DNA of 64,000 nt from Hominiventricola aquisgranensis (GCF_040096225.1 NZ_JBBMFC010000014.1:30050-94049); one strand, 5' to 3'; numbered from the stretch's first letter, positions 24,610 through 33,875 are shown. Numbers and translations: made by a program. The notes: a model not told the origin generated them from the sequence alone.

Positions 24610-25611
24610 TTATTTACTTAATATTCCTCCTTTCAGATCTGAACTCTGTCTGCAGATCAGCTCCGCATGAAGCGGATGATCTTCTCTCTTCTGATCATTC
24701 GGATGATCCATCCGATAAAGCAGCCTCTGTACTGCCAGCGATGCCATGGTCTCATTTGGCTGTGCGATACTGGACAGGGACGGATACAAAACCTCGCATA
24801 AATAAATATTATCGAATCCTACAATCCCCACCTGCTCCGGAACCCGGATCTTCATCTTCTGCAGAATTCCCATCATCTGCACTGCCCGCCGGTCATTGTA
24901 GGCAAAGATTCCGGTCTTTCCGGTGGTCTTCGCAAAATGTTCCTTCAATGCGGCTTCGATCACCTGTGAATCCTTAGATGAAATAATAGTCAGGTGCTTT
25001 CTGAACTCTCTGCATTCATTTGCCATTCCATCAATAAATCCCAGATACTTATCATCTGTGGTATTTCCAAAGAAAATATATTCTTCATAACCCTGTTCAT
25101 GCAGATGTCGCGCCACCTGTGCGCCTGCCTCATCATGTGCCACATAAAAAGAATCAATTCCTGTGGCATGTCTTGTGATCACAACGGTTGGAATATCCAG
25201 GCGGCTGACCATGCCTCTCCATTCTGCCCCATTCTCATCTACCGGAACCATGATCAGTCCATCCACCCGGTAACGCTTCACAACATCCAGACACTCTTTT
25301 TCTTTCTCCAGATCATAATCAGAACTGAAGAGAATCAGACTGTAACCATCCTTTCTTGCTTCTTCTCCGATGTGTTTTACCAACTCCGCAAAAAAAGAGT
25401 TGGAAATGTCGGTCACGATCACACCGATCAGGCGGGTCTTGCTCCCTACCAGGCTCTGCGCCATTACATTTGGCTGAAAATCATGCTCTCTTGCACATGC
25501 AAGAACACGTTCCCGGATTTCTGGATTTACTGCTGTATTTCCATTTAACACACGCGAAACGGTGGGCTGGGATACCCCTGTCAGTCTCGCGATCTCTGTC
25601 ATTGTTATCAT
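24610..25611 (-). CDS. LacI-family transcriptional repressor
   Basis: A 333-residue repressor. Helix-turn-helix and hinge at 1-60 (T-E-I-A-R-L-T-G-V-S-Q-P-T-V-S-R-V-L-N), then a periplasmic-binding-like sugar domain. The ATG is at 25611. A perfect 18-bp palindrome lies just behind the -10 of its own promoter, so autoregulation is likely. On the downstream side it is followed directly by an IS607 element and a PTS EIIC remnant, so its natural target operon is probably destroyed here. Confidence 0.92.
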   Translation of the reverse strand: MITMTEIARLTGVSQPTVSRVLNGNTAVNPEIRERVLACAREHDFQPNVMAQSLVGSKTRLIGVIVTDISNSFFAELVKHIGEEARKDGYSLILFSSDYDLEKEKECLDVVKRYRVDGLIMVPVDENGAEWRGMVSRLDIPTVVITRHATGIDSFYVAHDEAGAQVARHLHEQGYEEYIFFGNTTDDKYLGFIDGMANECREFRKHLTIISSKDSQVIEAALKEHFAKTTGKTGIFAYNDRRAVQMMGILQKMKIRVPEQVGIVGFDNIYLCEVLYPSLSSIAQPNETMASLAVQRLLYRMDHPNDQKREDHPLHAELICRQSSDLKGGILSK

Positions 25612-25677
25612 GCTGCTTCTCCCTGTGAATGGTTGTAAATCGCTTTTTGATTGTTTGCTAAATGGTTGTGAATCATG

Positions 25678-25695
25678 TGTGAATACGTATTCACA
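25678..25695 (-). promoter_or_regulatory. LacI operator palindrome
   Basis: TGTGAATACGTATTCACA is a perfect 18-bp palindrome with the central CG typical of LacI-family operators, 13 bases behind the -10. Related half-sites GGTTGTAAAT (25631-25640) and GGTTGTGAAT (25664-25673) lie closer to the gene. Confidence 0.85.
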
Positions 25696-25707
25696 ACTTC
25701 TGTGCTT

Positions 25708-25736
25708 ATAGTAACATGTCTATATTTTTCAGTCAA
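25708..25736 (-). promoter_or_regulatory. Promoter of the LacI gene at 24610
   Basis: Minus strand TTGACT (25731-25736), 17-bp spacer, TACTAT (25708-25713). Confidence 0.75.
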
Positions 25737-25783
25737 TTAGCACTTATTCATAATATTGACTGTCCGTTTTTGTGCAGAATGCA

Positions 25784-26308
25784 TCATCCCATTCTCGCCA
25801 ACATCACGCTGGTAAAGATGCCTGCAAGAGTTGACAGAAGTGCTCCCGCCAGCGTCCAACGGGTCTTTGATACTTTGGCTGTCAGAAAGTATACACTCAT
25901 GGTGTAAAACACTGTCTCCGTGCTGCTCATCATGATCGATGCGATCAGACCAATCTGAGAATCGGTTCCGTATTCTTTATAAATGTCCAGTGCCAATGAT
26001 GTAGCAGCCGAGGATGAAAACAAGCGCACGATTGCCAGTGGAACCAGTTCCACCGGAAAATGGATCCATTGCGCCGGTACTGTCAGCAGCCTCGAGATCA
26101 GTTCCAGGAATCCCGATGCCCGCAGCATTCCCACTGCCACCATCAATCCCACAAGTGTGGGCAAAATCTTCAATACCGTATGGATTCCCTCCGCTGCACC
26201 CTTTACAAATTCATCATAAACAGGAATCTTTGCTGCCAGACCAGTGACAAGAATATAGACGATCAGAATCGGAATTATAAAATCAGAAATATAATAAAAG
26301 AGATTCAT
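25784..26308 (-). CDS. spmB: Spore maturation protein B
   Basis: A 174-residue membrane protein of the nucleoside-recognition (Gate) superfamily with about five hydrophobic helices. The order and motifs (G-L-M-V-A-V-G-M-L-R-A-S-G, P-x-E-L-V-P-L-A-I-V-R, S-S-T-E-T-V-F-Y-T) match SpmB, which together with SpmA promotes dehydration of the spore core. Start ATG 26308, with GGGGGA upstream. spmA is not adjacent but lies at 49715, about 24 kb away. Confidence 0.9.
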   Translation of the reverse strand: MNLFYYISDFIIPILIVYILVTGLAAKIPVYDEFVKGAAEGIHTVLKILPTLVGLMVAVGMLRASGFLELISRLLTVPAQWIHFPVELVPLAIVRLFSSSAATSLALDIYKEYGTDSQIGLIASIMMSSTETVFYTMSVYFLTAKVSKTRWTLAGALLSTLAGIFTSVMLARMG

Positions 26309-26375
26309 AAAAATCCCCCGGCAATGGAATCATTCTATTATATCCAATACCGAAGGGATTCATAACGGTTTTTCT

Positions 26376-27023
26376 TTATTTTCCAAGACAAATATCTTCA
26401 ATCTCAGCCAGCCGGTCAATATAATAGTCAGCTCCTGACTGATCATAACCAAACCGGTCATCTCGCTTGCAGATAACGACGGTCCCTGCGCTCTCGGCTG
26501 CCTGCAGTCCAAAGGTAGAATCTTCCACCACATAGCAGTCTTTCGGCTCCACACCCATTTTCTTCATGGTATAAATATAAATCTCCGGATCCGGCTTACT
26601 GTGTACAAACTCTTGACCGCTGACAATAATATCAAAATAATCTGTCAGTTCCAATACTCCAAGATTCTGCAAAATCTTTTCCTTCGGAGCGGAAGAAGCC
26701 ATTCCAATGTGAAATCCACTGGCTTTGAGTTTCTTCATCAGAGGATAAATGTCCTCATTCACGATTGCCCGCAGGTTAAGCGGATACTCCGCATTGACCT
26801 GGTCACGACCTTTATTATACGCTTCATAACTCATAACGAAGTCCGGTACATTTTCCTGAAATAGTTCGTACGTATCCTTTCGGTTTGATCCGCAGATCTG
26901 AAAACTCAATTCATCAGTTATCGTAAACCCGTTTCTCTCCATAAATATTTTAATCCGCTTCTGATACTCCGGCTCGGAATCAATGATAACGCCGTCCATA
27001 TCAAATATAATATGCTTTTTCAT
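26376..27023 (-). CDS. HAD-family beta-phosphoglucomutase-like phosphatase
   Basis: A 215-residue HAD subfamily IA enzyme: motif I F-D-M-D-G-V (about 6-11), motif II A-S-S-A (about 110), S-K-P-D-P (about 147) and V-E-D-S-T-F-G (about 173). It resembles the HAD protein at 13075 in architecture (about 40 percent by eye), suggesting paralogues. The ATG is set by AAGGAG 6 bases upstream. Physiological substrate unknown. Confidence 0.85.
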   Translation of the reverse strand: MKKHIIFDMDGVIIDSEPEYQKRIKIFMERNGFTITDELSFQICGSNRKDTYELFQENVPDFVMSYEAYNKGRDQVNAEYPLNLRAIVNEDIYPLMKKLKASGFHIGMASSAPKEKILQNLGVLELTDYFDIIVSGQEFVHSKPDPEIYIYTMKKMGVEPKDCYVVEDSTFGLQAAESAGTVVICKRDDRFGYDQSGADYYIDRLAEIEDICLGK

Positions 27024-27142
27024 GGCTGCTCCTTGTCCTCTATACTTTTTTACTCTGCTTGCATGTCTACTTATCATCCACTATAATAACAAATAATAAT
27101 ATGGCAGGCAATTATATGACTTTTATAACGGAGGATATTTTT

Positions 27143-27267
27143 ATGCACATCAAAGAAAATGCAACTGGCTTCCAGCACATTGTCTTCCTTTCTTTGAAAA
27201 CGGTGTGAAATTCTTTAAGATTCAAGGACCGAATAAAGAGACTGTAGAATTTAATCAATATGTATAA
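27143..27267 (+). pseudogene. Internally deleted VOC/glyoxalase gene
   Basis: A ribosome binding site GGAGG and ATG 27143 open a short frame that reads like the beginning of a VOC protein (ending in G-F-Q-H-I). After a frame change the sequence reads L-P-F-F-E-N-G-V-K-F-F-K-I-Q-G-P-N-K-E-T-V-E-F, the usual C-terminal metal-site strand of a VOC fold, up to TAA 27265. The middle hundred or so residues are missing. Dead gene. Confidence 0.65.
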
Positions 27268-27351
27268 TGTTGAGGTTTTATCATCACTTGCCAGGTGTCC
27301 TGTGAAACTTGTTTAAGTAATGTGATATAAATAAGTTGGAAAGACAGTTCA

Positions 27352-27396
27352 ACAATAAAAAATGCTCAACTACTTACTTAAGTAGGTAGTTGAGCA
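27352..27396 (-). terminator. Terminator of the rbs-type operon
   Basis: A 34-bp near-perfect palindrome (27363-27396, 15-bp arms, one wobble) followed on the minus strand by T-rich sequence. It lies 13 bases past the rbsD stop. Confidence 0.9.
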
Positions 27397-27408
27397 ACAA
27401 TTCCGGTT

Positions 27409-27804
27409 TCAGAATGTGACCCCTGACACCAGGATCACATTGGCATAAGATGTCGTTTCTCCTGTTCTCACAACAGCTCGACTCTTCTTTGTAAGCTCTT
27501 TTAATTTTTCATGAGAAACATATGTCACTTTTATATTTGGGAAACGATGAAGTGTTTCATGCCATAGTTCCGGGGATACATCTTTCATCTCTTCTGCCAG
27601 AATAATTTCCTGCACACACAATTCTTCCAGAATCGTATCAAGAGTTTCCAGAAATCCTGGTGTTCCTTTTCTAAGCGCAAGATCGATTCGCTGGGTCTCC
27701 TGTGGAATTGGGAGTCCACAATCCCCAACCGTCAAAGTATCTGTATGTCCCATTTTTGCAATCACATATGACAGTTCTGAATTTAATAAAGCTGATTTTT
27801 TCAT
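27409..27804 (-). CDS. rbsD: D-ribose pyranase
   Basis: A 131-residue RbsD/FucU-fold mutarotase that interconverts pyranose and furanose forms of ribose. His20 in K-M-G-H-T-D, Asp28 in G-D-C-G-L-P and the C-terminal T-S-Y-A-N-V motif form the active site. It is the last gene of the operon, 10 bases after rbsC. Confidence 0.93.
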   Translation of the reverse strand: MKKSALLNSELSYVIAKMGHTDTLTVGDCGLPIPQETQRIDLALRKGTPGFLETLDTILEELCVQEIILAEEMKDVSPELWHETLHRFPNIKVTYVSHEKLKELTKKSRAVVRTGETTSYANVILVSGVTF

Positions 27805-27814
27805 ATGGCACCTC

Positions 27815-28798
27815 CTATTTTTTGGAGCCTTTCAACATTTTTGTATTCTTATAATCATCCATATATACAGCAATCAAAATAACGATTCCCTTACAAATGT
27901 ACTGATAAAAACTGTCCATCTTCAACATATTAAGACCATTATTGATAAATCCAATAATAAATGCACCAAGTACGGTACCAGCAATTGCACCACGACCTCC
28001 AGCCATGGATGTTCCACCCAAAACAACAGCTGCAATAGCATCCATTTCCGCACCATTTCCTACAGCCGGCTGCATAGAACTATTGCGGCTAGTAAGTACC
28101 ATACCTGCCATTCCAGCACAGATTCCTGATATAGTATAAATCAAAACCGTAATTTTCTTTGTATCAATACCTGCGAATAATGCTGCCTTCGGATTTCCTC
28201 CTATTGCATACATATGACGTCCAAATTTTGATCCCGATAAAAGCAAACTACTTATAATAACAATCAGAATCATATAAATAACCGGATATGGAATAGGACC
28301 AAGAGAAGCCCCACCGAAGTTCATATATGCCTGACTTGTCAAACGGATGGTTCCTGCACCTGTAATAACATATACCATACCTCTTAAGATATTTTGGATT
28401 GCATAAGTAACAATAAATGCAGGCAAATGTGTATTTGCAAGGATCAGACCATCTATTAAACCTGATACTGCTCCAACACCCAAACCTGCCAGCAGGCAGA
28501 TTCCAAAAGGAATTCCCATCAGTGATAGGTATGCAGATACCATGCCAGACATTGCCATAACTGCTCCCACAGAAAGATCGATACCGCCAATGATCAGTAC
28601 CAAAGTCATTGCGCAGGCAATAATCATATTGATGGATACCTGACGCGCCACATTGATCAGGTTCGTAGCTGTCCGGAAGGTAGGTGATGCGATAGACAAT
28701 ACAACAAATAAAATAATGAGAAAAGCAAACTGTCCTGCATACTGCATGAACCAGCGCCGAAATCGTTCTCCTGTTTGAATAGCTTCTTTATTTTTCAT
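27815..28798 (-). CDS. rbsC: Ribose-type ABC transporter permease
   Basis: A permease of 327 residues with about nine hydrophobic helices. The motif G-G-I-D-L-S-V-G-A-V-M-A (about 71-82) and G-G-T-S-M-A-G-G-R-G (about 257-266) are hallmarks of RbsC/XylH permeases. ATG 28798 has AGGTG 6 bases upstream; a GTG three codons earlier is possible with AAAGGA. Confidence 0.92.
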   Translation of the reverse strand: MKNKEAIQTGERFRRWFMQYAGQFAFLIILFVVLSIASPTFRTATNLINVARQVSINMIIACAMTLVLIIGGIDLSVGAVMAMSGMVSAYLSLMGIPFGICLLAGLGVGAVSGLIDGLILANTHLPAFIVTYAIQNILRGMVYVITGAGTIRLTSQAYMNFGGASLGPIPYPVIYMILIVIISSLLLSGSKFGRHMYAIGGNPKAALFAGIDTKKITVLIYTISGICAGMAGMVLTSRNSSMQPAVGNGAEMDAIAAVVLGGTSMAGGRGAIAGTVLGAFIIGFINNGLNMLKMDSFYQYICKGIVILIAVYMDDYKNTKMLKGSKK

Positions 28799-28835
28799 TG
28801 ATAACACCTGGTCCTTTCTATTTATGTTTCATTTA

Positions 28836-30320
28836 TCAAATGTTCACCGCATATCCCATGATTTTCTCCTGAGACAGATCTTCCCGTTCAAGAACTGCAG
28901 ATATTTCACCACTTCTCATGACAATGACCCGATCACTCATATTAATGATCTCTGGCAGTTCTGAAGAAATCATGATAATTGCCATTCCCTGCTCTGCCAG
29001 TTGATTCATCAATTCATAGATTTCTGCCTTTGCACCAACATCAATACCTCTTGTAGGCTCATCCATGATCAGGATTCCCGGATTTGTTGCCAGCCATCTG
29101 GCAATCACAACCTTCTGCTGATTACCTCCTGATAAATTCTGTATCAATGTTTCTCTGGAAGCCATTTTAATAGAAAGCTTCTCTGTATAATCATCTACAA
29201 TATCTTCTTCTTTTTTCCTATTTACAAATACACCCTGAATAAATTCTTTCAATATACGGATTGTCATGTTGAACCGATTGGACTGAAATGCAAACAGACT
29301 CTCTTCTCGACGGCTCTCCGGTATAAATCCTATTTTCTGCGCATAAGCCTGGGAAGGTTTTTTTATGTGGATTTCATTTCCATATAACTCAACAGTTCCA
29401 GCAGTCATCTCATCAAAGCCAAGAATTGCCTTGATTACTTCTGTCCGCCCTGCTCCGACTAATCCAGAAAATCCAAGAATTTCGCCTTCTCTTAAATCAA
29501 AAGAAACATCCTTCACATAATTGGATGATAGATGCTTTACTGACATTACGACCTTTCCAGGTTTTCTATAAGTACGGGTGTAATAATTGGTCATCTCACG
29601 TCCAACCATAAGATTTACAATTTCTTCATTGGTCACATCACTTACATTTGCCACTGCTACAGACTGTCCATCACGAAATACCGTTACACGGTCACATATC
29701 TGCTCCAACTCAGAAAGTCTGTGTGATATATAGATAATTCCAATTCCTCTTTTCTTCAAAGACCGGATATTCTCAAATAATGCATCAATCTCTCGATCAG
29801 AAAGTGAAGATGTAGGCTCATCCATAACGATAATTCTGGCATTAAAAGAGACGGATTTGACAATCTCCACCATTTGCTGCTGTGCGACCGTCAACTCAGC
29901 TACCTTATCTTCTGCACGGATTCCTGTCAGCCCTAGATCATCAATAAACTTCTGTGCCATCTCGTACATTTTTCCATAATCGACCATTCCGCCCTTCACT
30001 GGCTCCCGATTCAGGAAAATATTTTCCGCCACAGACAGATACGGCACAAGCACCAATTCCTGATGAATGATATTGATTCCCGCCGCCTTTGCATCTTGGA
30101 TTCCATGAATGCCTGCATCTTTACCATCAATCAGGATTTCTCCCTCATCCCTTGTATAGATACCGCCAAGGATATTGATAATTGTTGATTTTCCTGCACC
30201 ATTTTCTCCAACCAGTGCCATCACTTCGCCTGCTTTCAGCGTAAGATCAACACCCTTCAGTGCATAAACACCGGGGAAGCGTTTATGTATATTTTTCATT
30301 TCCAGCAAGTATTCTTCCAC
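28836..30320 (-). CDS. rbsA: Ribose-type ABC transporter ATP-binding protein
   Basis: A 494-residue protein with two fused ATPase domains. Walker A G-E-N-G-A-G-K-S in the first half (about 37-44); the second half has the usual degenerate G-L-V-G-A-G-R-T. Signatures L-T-V-A-Q-Q-Q and L-S-G-G-N-Q-Q-K, and Walker B M-D-E-P-T in both. The start is GTG 30320, supported by AGGAGG 7 bases upstream. RbsA of carbohydrate-uptake family 2 normally serves ribose, xylose, galactose and similar sugars. Confidence 0.93.
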   Translation of the reverse strand: MEEYLLEMKNIHKRFPGVYALKGVDLTLKAGEVMALVGENGAGKSTIINILGGIYTRDEGEILIDGKDAGIHGIQDAKAAGINIIHQELVLVPYLSVAENIFLNREPVKGGMVDYGKMYEMAQKFIDDLGLTGIRAEDKVAELTVAQQQMVEIVKSVSFNARIIVMDEPTSSLSDREIDALFENIRSLKKRGIGIIYISHRLSELEQICDRVTVFRDGQSVAVANVSDVTNEEIVNLMVGREMTNYYTRTYRKPGKVVMSVKHLSSNYVKDVSFDLREGEILGFSGLVGAGRTEVIKAILGFDEMTAGTVELYGNEIHIKKPSQAYAQKIGFIPESRREESLFAFQSNRFNMTIRILKEFIQGVFVNRKKEEDIVDDYTEKLSIKMASRETLIQNLSGGNQQKVVIARWLATNPGILIMDEPTRGIDVGAKAEIYELMNQLAEQGMAIIMISSELPEIINMSDRVIVMRSGEISAVLEREDLSQEKIMGYAVNI

Positions 30321-30338
30321 GGCTGTCCCTCCTTTATG

Positions 30339-30385
30339 AAAAAACGCATGCCTCCCGTATGGTCAGGCCCATCAGAAAGCATGCG
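30339..30385 (-). terminator. Attenuator-like terminator between rbsB and rbsA
   Basis: CGCATGC (30345-30351) pairs with GCATGCG (30379-30385), followed on the minus strand by TTTTTT. It probably reduces transcription from the abundant binding-protein gene into the transporter genes. Confidence 0.75.
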
Positions 30386-30427
30386 CTCTTTTACTCAGAC
30401 TACTTTACTCATAACCGTTCTGTGAAA

Positions 30428-31438
30428 TTAGTCCCAGCTCTCAAGATCATAATCTTTGATGTTATCAGAGTTGATCATCCACATCTCAACCTGAGCTTCT
30501 TTATCTACAGTCTCACCCTTTGCAAGTTTAATTCCTGCATCCAGGGAAATCTTTGCAAGGTCAACCGGGGAATATACCATGGTACCGGTCATCTGTCCAT
30601 CAGCAATAGACTGTTTTCCTGCCGGAGATCCATCAAATCCAATTACAATACAATCAGCTTTGTTCATCTGTGCACAGGTACCATAGCAGGTAAGTGCAGT
30701 ATTATCATTCAGGCAAAGGAAAGCACTGATTTCCGGATTACCGATCAGCATATCTTCTGTGTAAGAAGCGATCGCGGAAAGGTCTGTACAGTCTTTCTCA
30801 ACGATTGTTACATCGTCTCTTCCTTTATCTTTCAGAGCATCTCTCATACCAGTAAAACGATCTGCGATAACAGACAGCTGTGAATAATTCAAAGCACCAA
30901 GAGTTGCGTCTTTCTCAAGCTTCTCTGCCAGATATTCACCTGCAGTATAACCAGCAGTATAGCAATCTGCAGTTACGAAGCAGTCAACCATATCCTGATC
31001 TGCTTCATCAACCTTAGAGTCCGCATTGACGATCTTAACACCTGCATCTTTTGCAACCTTCAAAGCATTTCCAAGTGCTGTATAGTCTGCTGGAAGTACA
31101 ACGAGTACATCAATCCCCTGTGCCACAAGGTCTTCAATCTGAGATACCTGATTTGCCGGTGTGGAGTTCGCATCTGTTACAGCAACCTTCGCTCCTGCCG
31201 CTTCTGCTTCTTCCTTAAAGGTGTCAGCAAACTGAACTGCCCATGTCTCTGTCTGGTTATGCATTGCAAGTCCAATAAATACTTCGCCGTCATCTGCCGC
31301 AGCTTCATCTGCCGCATCGGTTACGTCTTCTGTTGTGGTCTCTGCCGGTGCATCTGCAGATGTGTCTGCTGTCTGACCACATCCAACCAAACCAAAACAC
31401 ATGGTTCCAACAAGTAACGCTGCTACTAATTTTTTCAT
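30428..31438 (-). CDS. rbsB: Sugar ABC transporter substrate-binding lipoprotein (RbsB-like)
   Basis: A 336-residue lipoprotein. The signal peptide ends in L-V-G-C20 (lipobox), followed by an acidic Thr/Ala/Asp linker (about 21-50) and a type I periplasmic-binding fold. N-x-T-E-T-W near the start of the mature domain, P-A-D-Y-T-A-L and G-F-D-G-S-P-A-G are typical of the RbsB/MglB group. The strong GGGAGG lies 13 bases from the ATG. Ligand likely a pentose or related sugar, given rbsD; not proven. Confidence 0.88.
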   Translation of the reverse strand: MKKLVAALLVGTMCFGLVGCGQTADTSADAPAETTTEDVTDAADEAAADDGEVFIGLAMHNQTETWAVQFADTFKEEAEAAGAKVAVTDANSTPANQVSQIEDLVAQGIDVLVVLPADYTALGNALKVAKDAGVKIVNADSKVDEADQDMVDCFVTADCYTAGYTAGEYLAEKLEKDATLGALNYSQLSVIADRFTGMRDALKDKGRDDVTIVEKDCTDLSAIASYTEDMLIGNPEISAFLCLNDNTALTCYGTCAQMNKADCIVIGFDGSPAGKQSIADGQMTGTMVYSPVDLAKISLDAGIKLAKGETVDKEAQVEMWMINSDNIKDYDLESWD

Positions 31439-31527
31439 AGTACCCTATCCTCCCAATTTTTTTGTTTGATACTATATTTTAGTATATGACAGTTCCATCC
31501 GTATCATATACCAGTTACCTAAAGCTT

Positions 31528-32487
31528 TTACTTCTTCAGAAACGCACAGATCTGATCTAGCGCTTCAAATGTTTCTGAATAGGTTCTTAAAATAAATGCA
31601 TGAGGCATGCCTTCATAGACTTTACACTCCACCGGTACTCCTGCATCCTTTAACCGTTTTGCATACATCAGTCCGTCATCCACAAGTCCATCGCATTCTG
31701 CCTGAATAAACAGTGCTTTCGGAAGCCCCTCCAGATCATCTGCAAGAAGCGGTGATGCATATGGTTTACCTGCGTCTGCTTTGATATCTTCAAAATAGGA
31801 AGTCAGAACTGGCGTCGGATGTTCTTCTGTTCCGCATACAGAGCCATATACTTCCAGTGATTTCTTCTGAACTGCCTCTGCTGCATCCGTTACCGGATAG
31901 ATCAGAATCTGTCCGTATACCTCGAATTCCTTCCGGTCTCTCGCCATCAGTGCCATTGCCGCTGCAAAGTTGCCGCCGCTGCTGTCTCCACATACAAACA
32001 ACCGATTCTCTACTATTCCAAGCTGTTCCTTATGTTCAATTGCCCATTTGCATGCCAGATAACAATCTTCCAGTCCCCGCGGAAACTTATATTCCGGTGC
32101 AAGTCTGTATTCCACATTGATTGCTACCACTCCTGCTTCTGCTGCCAGATAGGATGGTACATAATCATGGGTTTCCACACTGCATGTCATAAATCCTCCG
32201 CCATGAAAAAACATCACTACCGGTAATGGTCCTGTTGCATTCTTTGGCCGGTATATTTTTACCGGTATCTCATATCCGTCTTCCGCAGTAAAGGATTCAT
32301 AATGCTTTTCCAGTTTGTCATCTTTGGAATACGGCTGTGTGATTCCATGATAAAATGCAGCCTCTTCTGTCACGATCTCTTTTCTTCTTGCCGGATCAAA
32401 ACCTGTAAAGAAATCCGGTTCCAGATTCACCTTTGGATTTAATGACCCGTATTTAATTTTCAACAGCGTTTCAAACTTTTTTTCCAT
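31528..32487 (-). CDS. Alpha/beta hydrolase, HSL-type esterase
   Basis: A 319-residue cytoplasmic esterase of the hormone-sensitive lipase family. The oxyanion motif H-G-G-G-F is at about 93-97, the nucleophile elbow G-D-S-S-G-G at about 167-172, and the terminal D-G-L and H-A-F supply Asp and His (about 265 and 299). No signal peptide, so the substrate is intracellular. It is the second gene after a LacI regulator and precedes rbsB by about 90 bases, so it probably deacylates an esterified sugar or glycoside imported by this ABC system (inference). Confidence 0.88.
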   Translation of the reverse strand: MEKKFETLLKIKYGSLNPKVNLEPDFFTGFDPARRKEIVTEEAAFYHGITQPYSKDDKLEKHYESFTAEDGYEIPVKIYRPKNATGPLPVVMFFHGGGFMTCSVETHDYVPSYLAAEAGVVAINVEYRLAPEYKFPRGLEDCYLACKWAIEHKEQLGIVENRLFVCGDSSGGNFAAAMALMARDRKEFEVYGQILIYPVTDAAEAVQKKSLEVYGSVCGTEEHPTPVLTSYFEDIKADAGKPYASPLLADDLEGLPKALFIQAECDGLVDDGLMYAKRLKDAGVPVECKVYEGMPHAFILRTYSETFEALDQICAFLKK

Positions 32488-32505
32488 ATTCCTTCCCTCC
32501 TGCCT

Positions 32506-33495
32506 TTAACCGGAACTGCGTACTCTCATTTCATATGGCAATTCCTTTGAATATAACGGTTCCCCATTCGTAATATGCCGGATCAGCATCTTTGCTGCTT
32601 CTTTACCCATTTCATATGCTGGCTGTGCAATTGTTGTCAATGGCGGTGATAAATATTTTGCAAACATCACATCATCCAATCCAACAATTTTTATATCCTC
32701 TGGTATTTTCCATCCACCTTCTGATAATGCCTGTATGGCTCCTGTTGCGATCAGATCATTTCCGCATACCAGACCATCTATCCTGCAGATTCTGCAGATT
32801 TTCTGGATTCCCTGATATCCGGTCTCCTCATTATAATCATTTTTAAAAATCATGGCTGAATCGACGGTTCTCTTATATTGCTTTAATGCTTTTTCGTAAC
32901 CTTCATATCGATAGTCCCGCTCTTTACCAAGATTGGCAGATATAAATGCAATTTTCTCACAACCCTGTTTAATCAATCTGCAAGTGGCATCATAAATCGC
33001 TCCCATACAGTTCACATAGATCTTGCCAATATTTTTTGAATTGGTATCAATTCCTCGGTCCACTACTACAACCGGTATATTTCCAATCAGTTCCTTGGAA
33101 AAGACACTTTCTCTCGTTGTCTGTGTAAAAATAAGACCGTCTACCATCTTCGACCGAAGGAATGAGATACAGCTTTCTTCTCTGACTACGTCATTATCTG
33201 TATTACAGAAGACAACTGCAAATCCGTATTTCTTTGCTTCATCCTCGATTCCTCTTGCAATCTCCGGGAAAAACGGGTTACTGATGTCAGGAAGTACAAA
33301 ACCGATGGTATTGGTCTTTTTTTCTTTCAGTCCTTTTGCAATCGCATTGGGACGATATCCGCTGCTCTCTACTAGTTCCCGGATTCGTTTTCTTGTCGCT
33401 TCGCTGATATGTTCATCTCTTCCGTTTACAACCTTTGAGACTGTTGCAATTGATACGCCTGCTTCCTGTGCCAGTTGCTTCAAGGTCTTTTCCAT
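32506..33495 (-). CDS. LacI-family repressor of the ribose-type operon
   Basis: A 329-residue LacI/PurR-type repressor, with helix-turn-helix at about 4-24 (L-A-Q-E-A-G-V-S-I-A-T-V-S-K-V-V-N), hinge helix, and a sugar-binding core with G-F-V-L-P-D-I-S-N-P-F-F. It is the first gene of the operon and lies 23 bases behind a perfect palindrome, so it should repress itself and the downstream genes. Confidence 0.92.
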   Translation of the reverse strand: MEKTLKQLAQEAGVSIATVSKVVNGRDEHISEATRKRIRELVESSGYRPNAIAKGLKEKKTNTIGFVLPDISNPFFPEIARGIEDEAKKYGFAVVFCNTDNDVVREESCISFLRSKMVDGLIFTQTTRESVFSKELIGNIPVVVVDRGIDTNSKNIGKIYVNCMGAIYDATCRLIKQGCEKIAFISANLGKERDYRYEGYEKALKQYKRTVDSAMIFKNDYNEETGYQGIQKICRICRIDGLVCGNDLIATGAIQALSEGGWKIPEDIKIVGLDDVMFAKYLSPPLTTIAQPAYEMGKEAAKMLIRHITNGEPLYSKELPYEMRVRSSG

Positions 33496-33517
33496 TCGTT
33501 TGTCCCTTTCCAGTGCA

Positions 33518-33535
33518 AAGGTAAACGTTTACCTT
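33518..33535 (-). promoter_or_regulatory. LacI operator in front of the ribose-type operon
   Basis: AAGGTAAACGTTTACCTT is a perfect 18-bp palindrome of the classic LacI type. A weaker related site with core GTAATCGTTTAAC lies at about 33573-33585. Confidence 0.9.
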
Positions 33536-33744
33536 ACCTTACTTAGCAGTTTCATGAAGAAACTGCTATTTACGTAATCGTTTAACTTGATTTGATAATA
33601 TCACATTTACCATTCCGTTACTATTCACAATTTATCCAAATTTATTTTCAGTATTTTGTGTGTTTTAACGGTAAAAGGCATTCTTTTTTCCTGATAAGAA
33701 ATAGAAGCCATTGCTATAAGATCATAAAAATTCCCACTAACTAA

Positions 33745-33838
33745 ATATAGCCGTCATGTTCCTGGCAAGTAAAATGACGGCTATATATGGGAATTGTATG
33801 GCATATGTTTCCGAGGGCCTGAGGGTTTGCCCTCGGAA
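33745..33838 (-). terminator. Tandem hairpins after the dehydrogenase gene
   Basis: ATATAGCCGTCAT (33745-33757) is perfectly complementary to 33774-33786, and TTCCGAGGGC (33809-33818) to 33829-33838. Neither has a clear T run on the minus strand, so they are weak or Rho-assisted terminators, or an RNA-processing site, for the TRAP/transketolase operon ending at 33876. Confidence 0.5.
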
Positions 33839-33875
33839 ATCAAGGTACTATCTTTACTTTTTATTTTTCTGTTAC

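Larger units (their letters stand above)
33496..33875. other. Regulatory intergenic region with several hairpins
   Basis: Between the divergently unrelated adh 3' end and the LacI promoter, no coding frame is convincing. It holds the LacI operator (33518-33535), a perfect 10-bp hairpin (33544-33553 with 33559-33568, loop ATGAA), a perfect 13-bp stem (33745-33757 with 33774-33786), and a perfect 10-bp stem (33809-33818 with 33829-33838). Confidence 0.6.
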
